NCBI RefSeq assembly: GCF_013302895.1
Contig: NZ_VJOK01000001.1
Location: forward strand, 722,525 to 761,469
DNA from: Streptomyces albus subsp. chlorinus
GTDB taxonomy: Bacteria; Actinomycetota; Actinomycetes; Streptomycetales; Streptomycetaceae
Direction: 5' to 3'
Length of the DNA: 38,945 nt
Shown here: piece by piece, positions 32,006 through 38,945 of the stretch
Layout: the number at the start of each line of letters is the position of its first letter
Numbering within the stretch: the stretch's first letter is position 1
Program-made: the position numbers and the translations under genes
Notes under the pieces: generated by a model
Told to the model about the DNA's origin: nothing
Seen by the model: the letters and a program-made list of their open reading frames with translations, nothing else
Database searches by the model: none

Positions 32006-32659
32006 ATGAGCGAAGGGCTGCGGGAGCGCAAGAAGCGGCAGACACGGCAGCGCATCCGCGAGGTGGCCATCCGGCTGTTCGTGGAGCGGGGCTTCGACAA
32101 GGTCACGATCGCCGAGGTCGCCGCGGAGGCCGAGGTGTCCGTGAACACCCTCTACAACTACTTCGAGGCCAAGGAGGACCTCGTCCTGCCGCCGGACGAG
32201 GCCTCGCCCCTGCGGCTCGCCGACATCGTGAGGGAGCGGGCGCCCGGCCGCTCCCCCGCCGGCGCGGTGCTCGACCGGCTGCGCGCCGAGGTGCGCGGGC
32301 GGGAGCGGCAGATCGGCCTCACGGAGGGGTTCGGTGCCGTCTTCGCGATGATGCGGTCCGCCCCGACGCTCACCGCCCGCCTGGAGGACCTGGGCCGCGA
32401 GATGACCGACGCCCTCGCCGCGCAGCTCGCCGAGGAGACCGGCACCGGGCGCGACGACCCGGAACTGTGCGCCGTGGCCGGGCAGATCGGCTGGTTCCAC
32501 TCCCTGGTGTTCGCCGAGATCGGCCGCCGGCTGGTCGCCGGACGCACTCCCGACGAGATCGCCGCCGACGTGCTCCGCCTCCTCGACGCCGTCGAGGACC
32601 TCCTGGGCGAGCGCGCCTTCACCTACGCCGTACGAGAGGACCGACCGTGTTCCGGGTGA
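32006..32659 (+). CDS. TetR-family transcriptional regulator
   Basis: A 217-residue regulator. It starts MSEGLRERKKRQTRQRIREV and the HTH is DKVTIAEVAAEAEVSVNTLY followed by NYFEAKEDL. The C-terminal domain binds the ligand. It is divergent from a DrrAB-type exporter and probably represses that operon until a drug or metabolite binds. The ATG is close to a -10 element, so expression is probably leaderless. The end overlaps the next gene by 13 bp, coupling translation of the two. The ligand cannot be predicted from sequence. Confidence 0.93.
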   Translation: MSEGLRERKKRQTRQRIREVAIRLFVERGFDKVTIAEVAAEAEVSVNTLYNYFEAKEDLVLPPDEASPLRLADIVRERAPGRSPAGAVLDRLRAEVRGRERQIGLTEGFGAVFAMMRSAPTLTARLEDLGREMTDALAAQLAEETGTGRDDPELCAVAGQIGWFHSLVFAEIGRRLVAGRTPDEIAADVLRLLDAVEDLLGERAFTYAVREDRPCSG

Positions 32660-32964
32660 CCGTACGAGGAACCTTCACCGAGCTTGACGGGACGAGCCGC
32701 GCCGCGCTGCGGACGGCGTCGGAGGGCTTCGGCGCCTCCTTCACCGAGGCCGGCACCTTCACCTGCGACAGCAGCCTGTCCGCCTTCACCTTCCGCTGCC
32801 AGGTCCCGCCGCCGCCCGAGGGCGAGGTCGCGGACGAGGAGGCGTGGGCGGCGCAGCGCGCGACGGAGGCGCTGGAGGCGCACGGCCATCCCCACCGTGT
32901 GCTCCGCCTGGCGGTCACGGACATGCGCGGCATCAGGATCCGCCGCAAGGGCCGTAGCCGCTGA
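32647..32964 (+). CDS. DUF6204 family protein
   Basis: A 105-residue protein without membrane segments or a signal peptide. The start FRVTVRGTFTELDGTSRAAL and the strand pattern of TFTCDSSLSAFTFRCQVPPP match what I recall as DUF6204, a small Streptomyces family of unknown function. It could be a beta-alpha ferredoxin-like fold, but this is only a guess. The GTG at 32647 overlaps the last 13 bases of the TetR gene, so it is translationally coupled to it. Its role could be to modify or sense the same ligand as that regulator or exporter; this is speculation. A conserved basic tail (RGIRIRRKGRSR) ends the protein. Confidence 0.75.
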   Translation: MFRVTVRGTFTELDGTSRAALRTASEGFGASFTEAGTFTCDSSLSAFTFRCQVPPPPEGEVADEEAWAAQRATEALEAHGHPHRVLRLAVTDMRGIRIRRKGRSR

Positions 32965-33098
32965 GCCGCGCACACCGGCCGCTCCCCGCCCGTCCTCCGG
33001 ACATCATCCGGTCCGCCGCCTCACCCTGTTTGAGTCCGGCCACCCGGGTACCCGGCGCCCCACAGACCGCATCCCACGTCAGTGAGGAGGGATTCGCC

Positions 33099-33332
33099 AT
33101 GGCCGAGAACCAGGGCAACTTCGCCAACGACCGCGAGCGCGCCTCCCAGGCCGGTCAGAAGGGCGGCCACGAGAGCGGCGGCAACTTCGCCAACAATCCG
33201 CGGCGTGCCTCCGAGGCCGGCCGGAAGGGCGGCCACGAGAGCGGCGGCAACTTCGCCAACGACCGTGAGCGCGCGTCCGAGGCCGGCCGGAAGGGCGGCC
33301 GGACGAGCGGCGGCGGTCAGGGCACCAGCTGA
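33099..33332 (+). CDS. KGG-repeat stress protein
   Basis: A 77-residue, very hydrophilic protein made of three tandem copies of a 21-22-residue unit: GNFANDRERASQAGQKGGHE and two near copies with GNFANNPRRAS and GNFANDRERAS. Each unit holds the KGG (con-10-like, GsiB/YciG) motif. Proteins of this kind are intrinsically disordered and are often made under general stress, desiccation or heat; in Bacillus GsiB is controlled by sigma-B. The strong Shine-Dalgarno GAGGAGG precedes the ATG. The repeats are also visible in the DNA. The transcript ends in the perfect hairpin at 33398-33440. Confidence 0.93.
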   Translation: MAENQGNFANDRERASQAGQKGGHESGGNFANNPRRASEAGRKGGHESGGNFANDRERASEAGRKGGRTSGGGQGTS

Positions 33333-33397
33333 ACCGCTCCGGCGCACAGCCGCGCCGCACCGCGAGGAACAGGGCCAACCATCCTGCCTCGCCTCCT

Positions 33398-33440
33398 GGG
33401 GCCGGTGGGCCGGACGCCATGCGTCCGGCCCACCGGCCCC
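33398..33440 (+). terminator. Terminator after the KGG gene
   Basis: A perfect 19-bp stem (left arm GGGGCCGGTGGGCCGGACG, 5-base loop CCATG). The 141 bases from here to the YbhB remnant hold nothing that I can recognise. Confidence 0.75.
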
Positions 33441-33581
33441 GTCCGTGCCGCGGCGCCGCCGCCCCGGCGCGGTCCGACGCCTGACCGCCGCAAGGACTCC
33501 CGACGCCCCCCGGCTTCGGAAGTCGCGGCCCCCGGAACGCCCCCTGCCGCACGGGGGCTCCGCAGGGCGGGACCCGCCGCC

Positions 33582-34022
33582 TCAGCGCTGGTAGCGTCCC
33601 GCTGGCGAGTTCCTCACGCGTGGCCGCCTCTCGCGCCTCGTCGGCGGACACGCCGTCAGGGAGCCGCAGGGGCCCGGGGAGGGCGTAGAGGCGGAAGAAG
33701 TAGCGGTGCGCGGAGTCGCCGGCCGGGGGCTGCGGTCCGCCCCAGCCCGGCTCCCCGAAACCGTTCGTCAGCTCCGTGCCGCCCCGGGCGTCTCGCCGCT
33801 CTCCGCCCCCGTGCTCCCCGGATCGACCCCGGTGACCAGCCAGTGGAGGAAGGTCCCGGTCGGCGCGTCGGGGTCCTCGCACAGCAGCAGCAGTTCCGCC
33901 GTACCGTCCGGAACGCCGGACCAGCTCAGCGGAGGGGAGACGTTCTCCCCCAGCTTCGCGAAGCGGTCCGGGATGTACGCGTGATCGTTGAACGCCGCGC
34001 TTCGCAGCTCGATACCAGCCAT
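33582..34022 (-). pseudogene. Broken YbhB/YbcL (PEBP-like) gene
   Basis: The reading starts at the ATG at 34022 as MAGIELRSAAFNDHAYIPDR, then ENVSPPLSWSGVPDGTAELL and CEDPDAPTGTFLHWLVTGVD, exactly like a YbhB/YbcL Raf-kinase-inhibitor-like protein, a small phospholipid-binding-fold family. Then the frame is lost and meets a stop at 33768. The family pattern continues in another frame as GTELTNGFGEPGWGGPQPPA and HRYFFRLYALPGPLRLPDG. After LASGT a second frame change (with some codons missing) would give RYQR and a stop at 33582-33584. Two separate disruptions make a decayed gene more likely than one sequencing error, but resequencing would be needed. No full-length product is possible from this DNA. 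Confidence 0.8.
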
Positions 34023-34413
34023 GCGCACCGCCGTACCCGGATGACCCCCGTGGGACATCCGGTTCACCGCGCGTCCCACCGCAACGGCCGGTCGCCATCG
34101 GCCGAACGTCATACCGCCCTCACCCGTCCGGGAACCGCGTCCGGGCACTCGGGCCGGCCTCGCCGCAGGCCCGCTCGCCGAGGTGTGCCCCGTACAGGCA
34201 TTCGCCGACTTCCCCCTCTCGCAGGCACTACGATCGTTACCTCGATCACACCGCTGACTCGGCGTCAGCAAAAGCAGCGAGGAACCAGCATGAGTCCGAT
34301 CAGACCTGGTCCCAGGAGGTCAGACACGCGAAGAGCCGGGGCTCCGCCGATTGGCCTTCCGCCCTGCGGAAAACCAGCCAGTGAGCCGATCCCGCAGAGC
34401 CCGAGGTGATCCC
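34023..34413. other. Gap with promoter DNA and an unlikely short ORF
   Basis: This 391-bp gap precedes the acyltransferase at 34414. An open frame of 39 codons (ATG at 34290, stop at 34409) follows GCGAGGAACCAGC; its Pro/Arg-rich product (MSPIRPGPRRSDTRRAGAPP...) has no recognisable domain and may be a leader peptide or chance. The rest should hold the promoter for the acyltransferase and the lost upstream control region of the YbhB remnant. I see no strong repeat or terminator. Confidence 0.4.
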
Positions 34414-35223
34414 GTGTTCTATTACGTCCTCAAGTACGTCCTGCTGGGGCCGCTGCTGAGGCTGCTGTTCCGGCCCCGGATCGAGGGGCTGGAGAACGTG
34501 CCGGACGAGGGCGCCGCGATCATCGCGGGCAACCATCTGTCCTTCTCCGACCACTTCGTGATGCCGGCGATCCTCAAGCGCCGTATCACCTTCCTCGCCA
34601 AGGCCGAGTACTTCACCGGGCCGGGCCTCAAGGGACGGCTGACGGCGGCGTTCTTCCACAGCGTCGGGCAGATCCCCGTGGACCGCTCCGGGAAGGGCGC
34701 CGGGCAGGCCGCCATCGAGGAGGGGCTGCGGGTGCTGCGCAAGGGGGAGCTGCTCGGCATCTACCCGGAGGGCACCCGCTCCCACGACGGCCGCCTCTAC
34801 AAGGGCCGGGTCGGCGTCGCGGCCATGGCGCTCGGCGCCGGGGTGAAGGTGGTTCCCTGCGCCATGGTGGGCACCTTCGAACTCCAGCCGCCGGGACGGA
34901 AGCTGCCGCGCGTCGGCCGGGTCACCATCAGGTTCGGCGCCCCGCTGGACTTCTCCCGGTTCGCGGGCATGGAGTCGGAGCGTACGGTGCTGCGGGCCGT
35001 CACCGACGAGATCATCCACGAGATCATGCGGCTGTCCGGGCAGGAGTACGTGGACATGTACGCGCCGGACGCGAAGGCCGCCCAGGCCCGGGAGCGGGCC
35101 CGCGAGAAGGAGGGGCGGGCCCGGGGGAAGAAGGGGCCAGGACGCGTCCGGGGCCGGACGGCGGAGGAGCGGCGGGAGGAGACGGGCGCACGGGCCGACG
35201 GTGACGCCGCGCCGTCGGCGTAG
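34414..35223 (+). CDS. Lysophospholipid acyltransferase (PlsC family)
   Basis: A 269-residue second member of the PlsC family. NHLSFSD at 40-46 is the NHxxxxD box and YPEGTRS at 117-123 the phosphate-binding box; both are complete. The region VPCAMVGTFELQPPGRKLPR is the fourth family block. A hydrophobic N terminus (VFYYVLKYVLLGPLLRLLF) anchors the enzyme at the membrane. The final 45 residues are highly charged, Lys/Arg/Glu/Gly-rich and probably disordered. It acylates a lysophospholipid or 1-acylglycerol phosphate. CGAGGTG precedes the GTG, which is chosen over an upstream ATG at 34351 because it starts the hydrophobic anchor. The copy at 7230 differs in the second box (FPEAT). Confidence 0.92.
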   Translation: MFYYVLKYVLLGPLLRLLFRPRIEGLENVPDEGAAIIAGNHLSFSDHFVMPAILKRRITFLAKAEYFTGPGLKGRLTAAFFHSVGQIPVDRSGKGAGQAAIEEGLRVLRKGELLGIYPEGTRSHDGRLYKGRVGVAAMALGAGVKVVPCAMVGTFELQPPGRKLPRVGRVTIRFGAPLDFSRFAGMESERTVLRAVTDEIIHEIMRLSGQEYVDMYAPDAKAAQARERAREKEGRARGKKGPGRVRGRTAEERREETGARADGDAAPSA

Positions 35224-35319
35224 GCGGTGGCGGCACGGCACTCGGCGCGGTGGGCCATGTGCGCCGTGAGCGTAATCGTCAACGGCGAAACAGGCTGTCC
35301 GGCCGGCGCCCCCGGTGCC

Positions 35320-35325
35320 TAGCGT
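35320..35325 (+). promoter_or_regulatory. -10 element of a probably leaderless transcript
   Basis: TAGCGT lies six bases before the ATG of the epimerase gene, with TGTCCG about 18 bases further upstream as a -35 candidate. Transcription should start at the ATG. Confidence 0.45.
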
Positions 35326-35331
35326 GCGGCC

Positions 35332-36390
35332 ATGGTGAACGCATCACGAGCCCTGGTTCTGGGGGCGACAGGACAGATCGGACGGCCGGTGGTGACCGCG
35401 CTGGCCGAGGACGGGTGGGAGGTCACGGCGGCGTCCCGGGGCGGAGGCCGGGACGCGCGGTGGCCGGAGGGGGTGGGGACCCTCACCCTGGACCGGGAGG
35501 AGCCCGGCGCCCTGGAGGAGGCCGTCGGGGACGGCTACGACCTGCTGGTGGACATGACGGCCATGACGGCCGGTCACGCCCGGCAGATCACCGGCCTGGC
35601 CGACAGGCTCGGCTCCGCCGTGGTCTTCTCCAGCGGCGCGGTGTACGAGGACGACCAGGGCCGCAGTTTCGCGACGCAGGCCGAACCCGACGGCTGGCCG
35701 CGCTATCCGGTGCCGGTCCCGGAGACGGCCAGGACCGTGGCCCCCGGCGAGGAGGACTACGGCTCGCTCAAGGTCCTGATCGAGAACCAACTGACGGGGC
35801 TGGGCGACCGGTTGCCGGTCACGATGCTGCGGGCGAGCGCGGTCTACGGACCGTACTGCCGTACGCCGCGCGAGCTGTGGTTCGTCAAGCGGTGGCTGGA
35901 CGGGCGGCGGGTGCGGGTGCTGGCCCACGGCGGGGAGAGCCGCTTCCACCCCGCGAGCGTGCGGAACATCGCCGAGTTGGTGCGGCTGTCCGCGCTGAAG
36001 CCGGGCGCGCGGGTTCTCAACGCGGCCGACCCGGAGGCGCCGACCGTCGCGCGGATCGGTGAGCTGCACGACCAGGTGCTCGGCTGGGAGTGCGAGACGG
36101 TGCTGCTGGAGGGGGCGCCGCCGAAGGAGGAGCCGATGGTCGGCATCACCCCCTGGTCGCTGCCGTTCCCGCTGGTGCTGGACATGGCGGCGGCGGAGCG
36201 GGAGTTGGGCTACCGGCCGGTGACGACCTACGAGCAGGCGCTGCCGGAGACGCTGGAGTGGCTGGTCGGCCAGGTCCGGGGCCGGGACTGGCGGGAGGCA
36301 CTGCCGAAGATGGCTGCCAACTACGACCCGATTGGCGAGCTGTTCGACTACGCGGCCGAGGACCGCTGGCTGGAGCGGCACCGGGGCTGA
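35332..36390 (+). CDS. NAD-dependent epimerase/dehydratase family protein
   Basis: A 352-residue extended-SDR protein. ALVLGATGQIGRPV (GATGQIG at 11-17) is the nucleotide-binding loop; FSSGAVYEDDQG is the Ser strand; EDYGSLKVLIE carries the Tyr and Lys of the active site (YxxxK); RASAVYGPYCRTPRE is the following conserved block. Such proteins act on nucleotide sugars or related substrates; the exact reaction is not evident. Asp/Glu in place of a basic residue after strand two (SRGGGRDARW contains Arg) rather favours NADP, so cofactor choice is uncertain. The gene lacks a Shine-Dalgarno and has a -10 hexamer close to the ATG, suggesting leaderless expression. Its stop lies inside a 27-bp tandem repeat. 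Confidence 0.88.
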   Translation: MVNASRALVLGATGQIGRPVVTALAEDGWEVTAASRGGGRDARWPEGVGTLTLDREEPGALEEAVGDGYDLLVDMTAMTAGHARQITGLADRLGSAVVFSSGAVYEDDQGRSFATQAEPDGWPRYPVPVPETARTVAPGEEDYGSLKVLIENQLTGLGDRLPVTMLRASAVYGPYCRTPRELWFVKRWLDGRRVRVLAHGGESRFHPASVRNIAELVRLSALKPGARVLNAADPEAPTVARIGELHDQVLGWECETVLLEGAPPKEEPMVGITPWSLPFPLVLDMAAAERELGYRPVTTYEQALPETLEWLVGQVRGRDWREALPKMAANYDPIGELFDYAAEDRWLERHRG

Positions 36391-36460
36391 GGCCGCAAGG
36401 CGGAGCACCGGGGCCGAGGCCGCAAGACAGAGCCCCGGGACTGAGGCCGCGAGGCGGAAG
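36379..36460. repeat. 27-bp tandem repeat across the epimerase stop codon
   Basis: Three direct copies (36379-36405, 36406-36432, and 36433-36460 with one extra base) share the core GGGGCTGAGGCCGCAAGGCG. The first copy contains the last codons and the stop TGA of the epimerase gene. The copies are 78-90 percent alike by eye. Since 27 is nine codons, duplication before the stop would lengthen the protein in frame. Confidence 0.7.
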
Positions 36461-36462
36461 TG

Positions 36463-36504
36463 CCGCGGGGGCGGGCCGGAAGAGTTGCCGGTCCGCCCCC
36501 GCGG
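36463..36504. terminator. Bidirectional terminator
   Basis: A 17-bp stem with one G-T pair (left arm CCGCGGGGGCGGGCCGG, 8-base loop) between the convergent epimerase and peptidase genes. Confidence 0.75.
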
Positions 36505-36547
36505 GGTGTCCTCCGCGGTGGGACTCAGTGTGCGCCCGGCGCGGGCG

Positions 36548-38218
36548 TCACGGAGCGGGCGCGGGAAGGACCGGGACCTCGGCCGGGGCCTTCGCCGCGG
36601 AGCCGGCCGCGGACCTGGCCGGCTGCGGCTCGGCGTGCCGCGAGCAGGTCACGTCCTTGGCGTCGACGGTGCCCTTGAGCAGATAGGCGTCGACGCGCTC
36701 GTTGACGCAGGGGTTCTTGAGGTTGGTGATGCCGTGCGAGCCGGCGTCCTTCTCGGTGATCAGCCGCGAGCCCTTGAGCCGCTTGTGCAGCTCCACACCG
36801 CCCGGGTAGGGCGTGGCCGCGTCGCGCGTGGCCTGGATCACCAGCACCGGGTGCGACGTCTTCGCGCGGATGTCGAGTGCCTGGTGCTGCTTGAGGGGCC
36901 AGACGGCGCAGGGGTAGTTCATCCACGCGTTGGACCAGGTGAGGAAGGGGTACTTCTCGTGCAGCCGGGTGTTGTCCCGGTCCCAGGTCTTCCAGTCGCG
37001 CGGCCACTGCGCGTCGTTGCACTCGACGGCCGTGTAGACGGCGTTGCCGTTCTCGCTGGCCTTGTTGCCCGCGACGTCCGACATGTCGGGGCCGGCGGCC
37101 TCGATCAGCGGCTTCCGGTCACCCTTGAGGTAGGCGGACCACACAGAGGCCACGTTCGCCCAGGCCGAGTCGTAGTACGGGGCGCTCTGGAAGAAGCCCA
37201 GCAGTTCGGCGGGGCCGACGACGCCGCCGATGGGGTCCTTCTTCGCCGTGGCGCGCAGCTCGCGCCACTTGGCCTCGATCTTCTCGGGCGTCGCGCCGAT
37301 GCCGTAGACGTCGTCGTGCTTGGCGACCCACTTCTTCCAGTCCTCCCAGCGGGTCTGGAAGGCGATGTCCTGGTCGAGGTTGACGTCGTACCAGACCTTG
37401 CGCGGGGAGGGGTTGACCGCGCTGTCGGTGATCATCCGGCGGATGTGGCCGGGGAACAGCTCGGCGTAGACGGCGCCCAGGTAGGTGCCGTACGAGACAC
37501 CGAGGTAGTTGAGCTTCTTGTCACCGAGCGCGGCACGGATGACGTCGAGGTCACGGGCCGTGTTGGGCGTGGTCATCTGGGCGAGGAGGCCGCCGCTGCG
37601 CTCCTTGCAGCCGTTCGCGTACTCGGTGGCGAGCTTGCGCTGGGCGCGCTTGTCGGCCTCGCTGTCGGGGACCGGGTCCATCTTGGGGGCCTTGACCCAC
37701 TCCTGCGGGTCGGCGCAGGAGATGGGGGCGGAGTGGCCCACGCCGCGCGGGTCGAAGCCGACGAAGTCGTAGGCGGTGGCGGCCTTGGCCCACAGCGGGT
37801 TCTTGGCCGGTATGCGGTTGGGGAAGGCCAGCCCTGAGCCGCCGGGACCGCCCGGGTTGTAGACGAGGGAGCCCTGGCGCTGCTCCTTGCCGCCGGTGCT
37901 GCGCGCCCGGTCGACGGCGATCTTGATCTGCTTGCCGTCGGGCTTGGCGTAGTCGAGGGGCACGCTCACCCAGCCGCACTCGACGCCCTTCTGGAGTCCC
38001 CAGTCGGCGGGGCACTCCTTCCAGTCGATGCCGGCCCGGGCGGCGCGCGCCGCGGCCTTCTGGACGCCGCGGGCCTCGGCGCCGCCGTGCCGCTCGGCGG
38101 ACCGCGCACGGGTACCGGTGCCGTCCGCGAAGGCGGACGGGACGGATATCAGGCCCGCTGTGAGGGTTCCGGCGGCCAGGGTGCCGGCGACGGCCATGGC
38201 CGCCTTCCGTCTTGTCAC
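36548..38218 (-). CDS. Secreted tripeptidyl-aminopeptidase-like alpha/beta hydrolase
   Basis: A 556-residue exported serine hydrolase of the Streptomyces Tap/SlpD/SlpE type. The N terminus is a Sec-type signal peptide (VTRRKAAMAVAGTLAAGTLT, then a hydrophobic run ending SAFA). The catalytic Ser242 is in LGVSYGTYLG (GxSxG), Asp466 in IQATRDAATPYPGG and His495 in AGSHGI. The oxyanion region NPGGPGGSGL lies earlier, and the C-terminal TAP-like domain follows. It removes peptides from N termini of secreted proteins or peptides outside the cell. The GTG at 38218 has GGGGGAAGAG upstream and fits the signal peptide. A hairpin lies 98 bases upstream. Its tail is Pro/Ala-rich. Confidence 0.93.
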   Translation of the reverse strand: MTRRKAAMAVAGTLAAGTLTAGLISVPSAFADGTGTRARSAERHGGAEARGVQKAAARAARAGIDWKECPADWGLQKGVECGWVSVPLDYAKPDGKQIKIAVDRARSTGGKEQRQGSLVYNPGGPGGSGLAFPNRIPAKNPLWAKAATAYDFVGFDPRGVGHSAPISCADPQEWVKAPKMDPVPDSEADKRAQRKLATEYANGCKERSGGLLAQMTTPNTARDLDVIRAALGDKKLNYLGVSYGTYLGAVYAELFPGHIRRMITDSAVNPSPRKVWYDVNLDQDIAFQTRWEDWKKWVAKHDDVYGIGATPEKIEAKWRELRATAKKDPIGGVVGPAELLGFFQSAPYYDSAWANVASVWSAYLKGDRKPLIEAAGPDMSDVAGNKASENGNAVYTAVECNDAQWPRDWKTWDRDNTRLHEKYPFLTWSNAWMNYPCAVWPLKQHQALDIRAKTSHPVLVIQATRDAATPYPGGVELHKRLKGSRLITEKDAGSHGITNLKNPCVNERVDAYLLKGTVDAKDVTCSRHAEPQPARSAAGSAAKAPAEVPVLPAPAP

Positions 38219-38315
38219 GTGTGCTCTTCCCCCTTCGGGTACTGCCGCGTGTGACGGCGGTGATCGGTGACCACGGTGGTGGCCGGCGACCACATGGTGG
38301 TGTCAGAGGGATCCT

Positions 38316-38340
38316 TGTCCCTTACAGGCCGTAAGGGACA
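38316..38340. terminator. Perfect 10-bp inverted repeat, ureD / peptidase gap
   Basis: TGTCCCTTAC-AGGCC-GTAAGGGACA is a perfect stem with a 5-base loop, 17 bases after the ureD stop and 98 bases before the peptidase start (both minus strand). It probably ends the urease transcript, but it may also act as an operator of the peptidase gene. Confidence 0.6.
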
Positions 38341-38357
38341 GGGCGGAGATTGGTTCT

Positions 38358-38945
38358 TTACCAAGACGTATCTTTGGCGGCCGGCTCCCCCGAAGGAGGG
38401 GTCAACGCCCCCTCCAGCACCCGGCGCAGCCGCAGCGCGTCGGCCGCCACGGCCGACACCAGCACCGCAGGACCGGCCAGCGGGGTGAGGGCGGCCGTCC
38501 CACCGAGCAGCCGCGACTCGGCCGGCGCGTCCTCGAAGCCCGGGTCCACGACGAGCAGTTGGCCCACCGCGCGGTGCCCGCCGAGCACCGCCGGACCGTC
38601 CCAGCCGGGCGCACCCGGACCGAAGTCGAGCTGCTGGTCGAGCAGCGGCCGCCCGGCGCGGAACACGGTCAGCCGGGTGCTGAGCCGGCCGGAGGTCTCC
38701 CCCGCCCGGCCCAGCACCTGCTCGTCCCGCAGCACCAGCCGGGCTCCCGGCGCCAGGTCGACGCGGAGGCGCTGGCGCAGTTCGCTGCCGCGGACGGAGA
38801 TCAGGGGTTCGGGCAGCCAGTGCAGCAGCCCGCCCTCGCCCACCTCCAGCCGTACGTCGTAGTGGGCGGGTTCCGCCGTGCGGCCGGGCAGGGCGAGGGT
38901 GGCGGCGCTGCCGTCCACGCGCAGTGCCGCCCCCGGCTCGACCCG
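38358..38945 (-). CDS. ureD: Urease accessory protein UreD, C-terminal part
   Basis: The last 195 residues of the protein are inside the window; the gene continues past the right edge. HWLPEPLISVRGSELRQRLR, VDLAPGARLVLRDEQVLGRA and GETSGRLSTRLTVFRAGRPL form the UreD (UreH) signature, and LLDQQLDFGPGAPGWDGPAV follows. UreD is a chaperone that binds apo-urease with UreF and UreG and helps insert nickel and carbonate. In Streptomyces the structural and other accessory genes normally precede ureD, and they should lie beyond the right edge here. The visible part is intact and ends AAKDTSW. It precedes the peptidase gene by 139 bp with a terminator-like hairpin. Confidence 0.92.
   Translation of the reverse strand, partial: RVEPGAALRVDGSAATLALPGRTAEPAHYDVRLEVGEGGLLHWLPEPLISVRGSELRQRLRVDLAPGARLVLRDEQVLGRAGETSGRLSTRLTVFRAGRPLLDQQLDFGPGAPGWDGPAVLGGHRAVGQLLVVDPGFEDAPAESRLLGGTAALTPLAGPAVLVSAVAADALRLRRVLEGALTPPSGEPAAKDTSW

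Noticed and set aside
34290..34409. 39-codon frame upstream of the acyltransferase
   Set aside because: Low-complexity Pro/Arg product without homology that I can recognise; kept only as a note in the gap entry.
1..38945. tRNA or rRNA genes, insertion sequences, integrase or attachment sites
   Set aside because: No cloverleaf, conserved rRNA segment, transposase or integrase motif could be found by reading.

Overview
The window reads as a piece of a Streptomyces (or close actinomycete) chromosome. Base composition is very high in G+C, start codons are a mix of ATG and GTG behind strong Shine-Dalgarno sequences or no leader at all, and the gene set is typical: a subtilisin inhibitor of the SSI family, a SpoIIE-type phosphatase, MocR, LacI, MarR and TetR regulators, MurT/GatD, a CtaG-like protein, an SlpD/Tap-like secreted peptidase and a KGG stress protein. 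I see no rRNA, tRNA, insertion sequence, prophage or CRISPR array. Nearly every gene is intact; the clear exception is a broken YbhB-type gene near 33.8 kb. Both edges cut genes: a ROK kinase on the left and ureD on the right.

Layout. 1-4.6 kb: ROK kinase / LacI regulator divergent pair sharing one palindromic operator, a MarR regulator behind a repeat-rich leader, a DUF6986 aldolase-like enzyme, and a secreted protease inhibitor. 4.6-8.4 kb: the electron-transfer flavoprotein operon etfB-etfA, a thioredoxin-like protein, an acylglycerol-phosphate acyltransferase and a MarR regulator. 8.4-14.5 kb: a leftward block of asparagine synthetase, a transglutaminase-fold protein, and an apparent operon of DUF6421, a short-chain dehydrogenase and a threonine-aldolase-like enzyme. 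14.7-19.9 kb: glycerophosphodiesterase, GNAT acetyltransferase, membrane SpoIIE phosphatase, VOC protein and a large family 2 glycosyltransferase. 20-25 kb: MocR/LysE divergent pair, a B3/4-domain protein, acyl-CoA dehydrogenase and a divergent TetR regulator. 25-29.4 kb: peptide deformylase, MurT-GatD (lipid II amidation), CtaG-like membrane protein and a small membrane protein. 29.5-33.4 kb: DJ-1/PfpI protein, a drug-type ABC exporter, its divergent TetR gene overlapping a DUF6204 gene, and a KGG protein. 33.5-38.9 kb: YbhB remnant, a second acyltransferase, an NAD-dependent epimerase, a secreted tripeptidyl-aminopeptidase-like hydrolase and partial ureD.

Functional links. etfBA and the acyl-CoA dehydrogenase lie 18 kb apart but act in sequence, since ETF accepts electrons from acyl-CoA dehydrogenases. 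Their control regions, and the thioredoxin/acyltransferase promoter, share a TTAC-N6-GTAA type element. MurT and GatD form one enzyme. The ABC exporter is probably controlled by the divergent TetR.

The most unusual structure is an array of twelve consecutive 13-bp units at 24999-25154. Each unit is a degenerate copy of the perfect palindrome GGTTCGCGAACC plus one base, and the array lies in the gap between the convergent TetR and deformylase genes. I do not recognise it as a known element. A second lead is the DUF6421 protein, which carries an HDxxH...ExxxD pattern like a gluzincin metallopeptidase with Asp in place of the catalytic Glu.
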